Source: Metabacillus sp. B2-18 (GTDB taxonomy: Bacteria > Bacillota > Bacilli > Bacillales > Bacillaceae). Taken from it: 64,000 nucleotides of DNA. Below are positions 60,856-64,000 of this stretch, piece by piece; position 1 is the first letter of the stretch, and each line of letters begins with the position of its first letter. Where the stretch lies: assembly GCF_021117275.1 (NCBI RefSeq), contig NZ_CP088245.1, forward strand, positions 1,215,501 to 1,279,500, written 5' to 3'. A program made the translations under genes and the position numbers. The notes beneath the pieces are model-generated. The model did no database searches. It was not told the origin of the DNA and saw nothing but the letters and a program-made list of their open reading frames with translations.

Positions 60856-62385
60856 ATGGAACAATTAAGTCGCAACATGTTACTTGAAAATCACCAGTTA
60901 ACTGAAAGTATGGAAGTTAACTTAACAAATGATCTACCAGAACGTATTCTCCAATTTGGAGAAGGAAATTTCCTAAGAGGTTTCGTTGATTGGATGGTCA
61001 ATGAAATGAATAAACAAGGAATTTTCAACGGTAGAGTTGTAGCAATTCAACCAACGCCACACGGAAAAGTTGTGCCAAAACTGAACGCACAGGATGGTCT
61101 TTATACACTTGTGCAACAAGGAATAAAAGATGGGAAAGAAGTTAATAAAAGCGAGGTTATTACTTCTATAAGTCGGGGAATCAATCCTTATGAAAATTGG
61201 AATGAAGTGCTAAAAGCTGCAGAATCTCCTTCTATACAGTTTGTCTTTTCAAATACAACTGAAGCTGGGTTAACGTATTTGGAGGAAGAGTTTATACCTG
61301 ATGCTTCACCACATTCTTTCCCTGGGAAATTAACAGCGGTCCTTTATCATCGTTACAGAGTATTTAACGGTTCAGAGGATAGTGGACTTACAATAATACC
61401 TTGTGAGTTAGTAGAAGAAAATGCAAATGTTTTAAGGGAAATTGTCTTAAAGATAGCAAAGGATTGGGAGCTTCCACAAGACTTTATTCAATGGGTTGAA
61501 CAGAATAATCGTTTTTGCAACACACTTGTGGACCGGATTGTTCCAGGTTATCCGAAGGGAAATATCGATACTTTCACGGAAACGTTAGGTTACGAAGATC
61601 AGCTTCTTACTGTTTGTGAACCATACCATTTATTTGTCATTGATGGGGATAAAGCGATAAGTGAGAGTATTCCGTTTCATGAAGCTGGTCTACAAGTCAA
61701 ATGGGGAGATGTGACACCATACCGTCAATTAAAAGTTGGTTTATTGAATGCTCCTCATACAATGTTGTTTTCACTAGGGTATCTATCAGGGGTAAATACA
61801 GTTTATGAAGTAATGGTAAATCAGGAGCTATTTTCCTTTGTTGAAAATGCGATAAAGGATGAAATAAAAACAGTGCTTTCTTTTGAAACGAAAGTGTTGG
61901 ATGATTTTGCAAACTCGGTACTTGACCGTTTTAAAAATCCTTTTGTAAAACACTATTTAGTCGACCTTGGTCAAAATGCAGTATCTAAATATAAAGCAAG
62001 AGTTCTACCTATTTTCTTTGAACATCTAGATAAAGAAAATAAATTACCGGTTCATATGGTGTTTTCTCTTAGTGGATTAATTTCCTATTATCAACCAATC
62101 AGAGTTGATGGGGATGAACATATGGTTGGAATAAGAGATCTTCAGGAATATCAAATTCGTGACAGCAAAGATGCGATCAAGACGTTTTCCGAGGCGTGGA
62201 ATCAAAATGATGGAACAGAGGAATCTCTTACTGAAGTGGTTTCAATCATATTATCTGATGAAAAGCTATGGGGTCGAAGTTTAGTGGAAATTTCTCTTCT
62301 TAAGGATATGGTTATTAATTACCTAGAAGATATTGTTACGGATGGAGTTCAAAAGAGCCTTGAGAAATTTTATCTGAAAAATTGA
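60856..62385 (+). CDS. uxaB: Tagaturonate reductase (altronate oxidoreductase) UxaB
   Basis: 509 residues from ATG 60856, preceded by GGGGAGGGAGT; an in-frame ATG at 60841 precedes that site. It is a polyol-specific long-chain dehydrogenase/reductase, with an NAD-binding start ERILQFGEGNFLRGFVDWMV and the C-terminal substrate domain with VGLLNAPHTMLFSLGYLSG, including the conserved Lys-x5-Asn-x2-His. It reduces D-tagaturonate to D-altronate. It follows uxaA by 30 nt. Mannonate-specific relatives (UxuB) exist; the operon context supports UxaB. Confidence 0.92.
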   Translation: MEQLSRNMLLENHQLTESMEVNLTNDLPERILQFGEGNFLRGFVDWMVNEMNKQGIFNGRVVAIQPTPHGKVVPKLNAQDGLYTLVQQGIKDGKEVNKSEVITSISRGINPYENWNEVLKAAESPSIQFVFSNTTEAGLTYLEEEFIPDASPHSFPGKLTAVLYHRYRVFNGSEDSGLTIIPCELVEENANVLREIVLKIAKDWELPQDFIQWVEQNNRFCNTLVDRIVPGYPKGNIDTFTETLGYEDQLLTVCEPYHLFVIDGDKAISESIPFHEAGLQVKWGDVTPYRQLKVGLLNAPHTMLFSLGYLSGVNTVYEVMVNQELFSFVENAIKDEIKTVLSFETKVLDDFANSVLDRFKNPFVKHYLVDLGQNAVSKYKARVLPIFFEHLDKENKLPVHMVFSLSGLISYYQPIRVDGDEHMVGIRDLQEYQIRDSKDAIKTFSEAWNQNDGTEESLTEVVSIILSDEKLWGRSLVEISLLKDMVINYLEDIVTDGVQKSLEKFYLKN

Positions 62386-62428
62386 TAGTTAGGTACATTA
62401 CGAAGGAAAACGAAGGACGGTGGGAGAA

Positions 62429-63829
62429 ATGAAAGACTTTATGGGAGAAGACTTTTTACTATCAACGAATACTGCGGTGGAGTTATATCATAAATATGCG
62501 AAGGAAATGCCGATTATTGATTACCATTGTCATCTTAGTCCTAAAGAAATTTATGAAAATAAGAGATTTAAAAATATAACAGAAGCTTGGTTATATGGTG
62601 ATCATTATAAGTGGAGAGCGATGAGAAGTAATGGTGTTGACGAAGAATATATTACAGGAAATGCTAGTGATTATGAAAAATTTTTAGCTTGGGCAAAAAC
62701 AGTACCTATGACTATAGGAAATCCATTATATAACTGGACACACTTAGAGCTTCAACGATTCTTTGGAATTAATGAAATTTTAAATGAAAAAAGTGCCCCA
62801 GATATTTGGGAGAAGGTAAACTCATTATTAGCTCAAGATGACTTCACAGCTCAAGCATTAATTAAAAAGTCACAGGTTGAGGTTGTTTGTACAACAGATG
62901 ATCCGACTGATGCTTTAGAGTATCACCAGAAGTTACAAGAAAACACTGAGTTTGGTGTAAAGGTATTGCCAAGTTTTAGACCTGATAAAGGACTTGAAAT
63001 TAATCGTGATGGGTTTTTAGAGTGGGTAGGAAAACTGTCTGAGGCTTCTGGGCAATCGGTTACAAACTATAGTGAGTATCTGAAAGCGTTAAAGGAACGA
63101 ATTGAGTTTTTTCACTCCCTTGGGGGCCGTGTATCAGATCATGCTCTTGATTCGATGATGTACGAAGCAGCATCAGAGGAAGAAGTTGCTGACATCTTTG
63201 CAAAAGGACTTAAAGGAGAAAAGGTATCGCTTGAAGAAGAAAAGCAATTCAAATCGTACACGTTAACCTTCCTAGGTGAACAATATGCACGCTTAGGTTG
63301 GGTTATGCAATACCACATGCATGCCCTGCGAAACAACAATACTAGAATGTTTAAACAGCTTGGCCCTGATACTGGATTTGACAGTATGAATGACGGAGAA
63401 GTGGCAAAGCCTTTGTGTCAATTGCTTGATTCATTAGATCAAAAGGATGCTCTTCCAAAAACAGTTCTTTATTCGTTAAATCCAAAAGACAATTATGTGA
63501 TTGGATCTGTTATTGGGAGTTTTCAAGGTGGAGGAACACCTGGCAAAATCCAGTTTGGTACGGCATGGTGGTTTAATGATCAAAAAGACGGAATGCTTGA
63601 TCAAATGAAAGCTTTAGCAAACCTTGGGTTGTTCAGCCGCTTTATTGGGATGTTAACTGATTCAAGAAGCTTCTTATCATATACAAGACATGAATATTTT
63701 AGAAGATTAGTTTGTGATCTTATTGGACAATGGGTTGAAAACGGTGAATATCCGTATGATGAAGAAGCTTTAAGTAGCATTATTCAAGGAATATGTTATA
63801 ACAATGCAAAAGAATATTTTCAATTTTAA
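62429..63829 (+). CDS. uxaC: Uronate isomerase UxaC
   Basis: 466 residues from ATG 62429 (GGTGGGAG upstream); a GTG at 62420 overlaps that site. An amidohydrolase-like TIM barrel with PIIDYHCHLSPKEI, VCTTDDPTDALEYH, and LGWVMQYHMHALRNNNTRM. It converts D-galacturonate to D-tagaturonate, and D-glucuronate to D-fructuronate. Glucuronate isomerisation would also serve any glucuronate set free by the GH115-like enzyme at 4.6 kb, though fructuronate reductase is not in this window. It ends the uxa operon before a terminator. Confidence 0.94.
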   Translation: MKDFMGEDFLLSTNTAVELYHKYAKEMPIIDYHCHLSPKEIYENKRFKNITEAWLYGDHYKWRAMRSNGVDEEYITGNASDYEKFLAWAKTVPMTIGNPLYNWTHLELQRFFGINEILNEKSAPDIWEKVNSLLAQDDFTAQALIKKSQVEVVCTTDDPTDALEYHQKLQENTEFGVKVLPSFRPDKGLEINRDGFLEWVGKLSEASGQSVTNYSEYLKALKERIEFFHSLGGRVSDHALDSMMYEAASEEEVADIFAKGLKGEKVSLEEEKQFKSYTLTFLGEQYARLGWVMQYHMHALRNNNTRMFKQLGPDTGFDSMNDGEVAKPLCQLLDSLDQKDALPKTVLYSLNPKDNYVIGSVIGSFQGGGTPGKIQFGTAWWFNDQKDGMLDQMKALANLGLFSRFIGMLTDSRSFLSYTRHEYFRRLVCDLIGQWVENGEYPYDEEALSSIIQGICYNNAKEYFQF

Positions 63830-63839
63830 TAAGTTTATT

Positions 63840-63881
63840 AAAGGTATACCGACCCAGTTTGTTTGGAGGTATACCTTTTTA
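63840..63881 (+). terminator. Terminator of the uxa operon
   Basis: Arms AAAGGTATACC (63840-63850) and GGTATACCTTTT (63868-63879) with a 17-nt loop and T-run. The remaining bases to 64000 are AT-rich and hold a TTGACA at about 63925, possibly the promoter of a gene beyond the window. Confidence 0.87.
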
Positions 63882-64000
63882 CGTTAGTTGTGGGAACAAT
63901 AGCAATAATGAGAGGATAGGAAAATTGACAAATATAAAATAGAATAGTTAATATTTTAATAGATTGAATACATAGCTTGGGAAAAGTATCTGATTATTTT

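Noticed and set aside
1..64000. Insertion sequences, prophage, CRISPR arrays, toxin-antitoxin pairs and tRNA or rRNA genes
   Set aside because: No transposase, integrase, phage structural gene, regularly spaced repeats, or RNA gene signatures were seen on either strand.

Overview
This is a low-GC Firmicutes chromosome segment, almost certainly from an endospore-forming member of the Bacillaceae. The evidence is strong AGGAGG-type ribosome binding sites, frequent TTG/GTG starts, a complete gerA-type germinant receptor operon, CcpA cre-like sites, and many genes whose nearest relatives by recognisable motif are from Bacillus and Geobacillus. No rRNA, tRNA, CRISPR array, transposase or prophage gene was seen.

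Layout. (1) 1-6.6 kb: the 3' end of a rhamnogalacturonan-I (RG-I) catabolic operon: GH105 unsaturated rhamnogalacturonyl hydrolase (cut by the window edge), CE12 acetylesterase, GH42 beta-galactosidase (YesZ type), GH4 alpha-galacturonidase (LplD type) and a GH115-like hydrolase. (2) 7.1-9.7 kb: a secreted PL11 rhamnogalacturonan lyase with a C-terminal helical extension. (3) 10-31.7 kb: an arabinan/L-arabinose locus with a secreted, membrane-tethered GH43 arabinanase, a GH27 enzyme (probable beta-L-arabinopyranosidase), a GH127-type beta-L-arabinofuranosidase, araR, araM, the araNPQ importer, two GH51 and two cytosolic GH43 enzymes, and araB-araD-araA. AraR-like boxes and cre-like sites precede its transcription units. 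(4) 32-42.7 kb: mixed genes: a MurB-type reductase, pirin, a receiver-like protein, a SufR-like regulator, Mn-superoxide dismutase, an FMN reductase, a frameshifted proline symporter, and an AraC regulator divergent from a Gfo/Idh oxidoreductase plus an aldo-keto reductase. (5) 43-46.8 kb: gerA-gerC-gerB genes on the minus strand. (6) 47.1-53.8 kb: a carbohydrate ABC importer followed by a YesMN-type two-component system. (7) 53.9-58 kb: a sucrose locus: BglG-family antiterminator, RAT/terminator switch, PTS EIIBC, a deleted fructokinase remnant and sucrose-6-phosphate hydrolase. (8) 58-63.8 kb: a LacI-family repressor divergent from uxaA-uxaB-uxaC for galacturonate catabolism.

How it fits together. 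Secreted PL11 lyase and arabinanase cut the RG-I backbone and arabinan side chains; oligomers are imported and trimmed inside by the GH105, CE12, GH42, GH4, GH27, GH43, GH51 and GH127 enzymes. Arabinose then goes through AraA, AraB and AraD to xylulose-5-phosphate, and galacturonate through UxaC, UxaB and UxaA to 2-keto-3-deoxygluconate. The window thus encodes much of a plant pectin-degrading capacity.

The items I find most worth a second look are: an 18-bp dyad (TTATAC-N6-GTATAA) shared by the SufR-like regulator and sodA; the GH115-like gene inside an RG-I operon; a GC-rich 134-bp repeat-like element; an in-frame deleted fructokinase; and a 2-nt duplication breaking the proline symporter.
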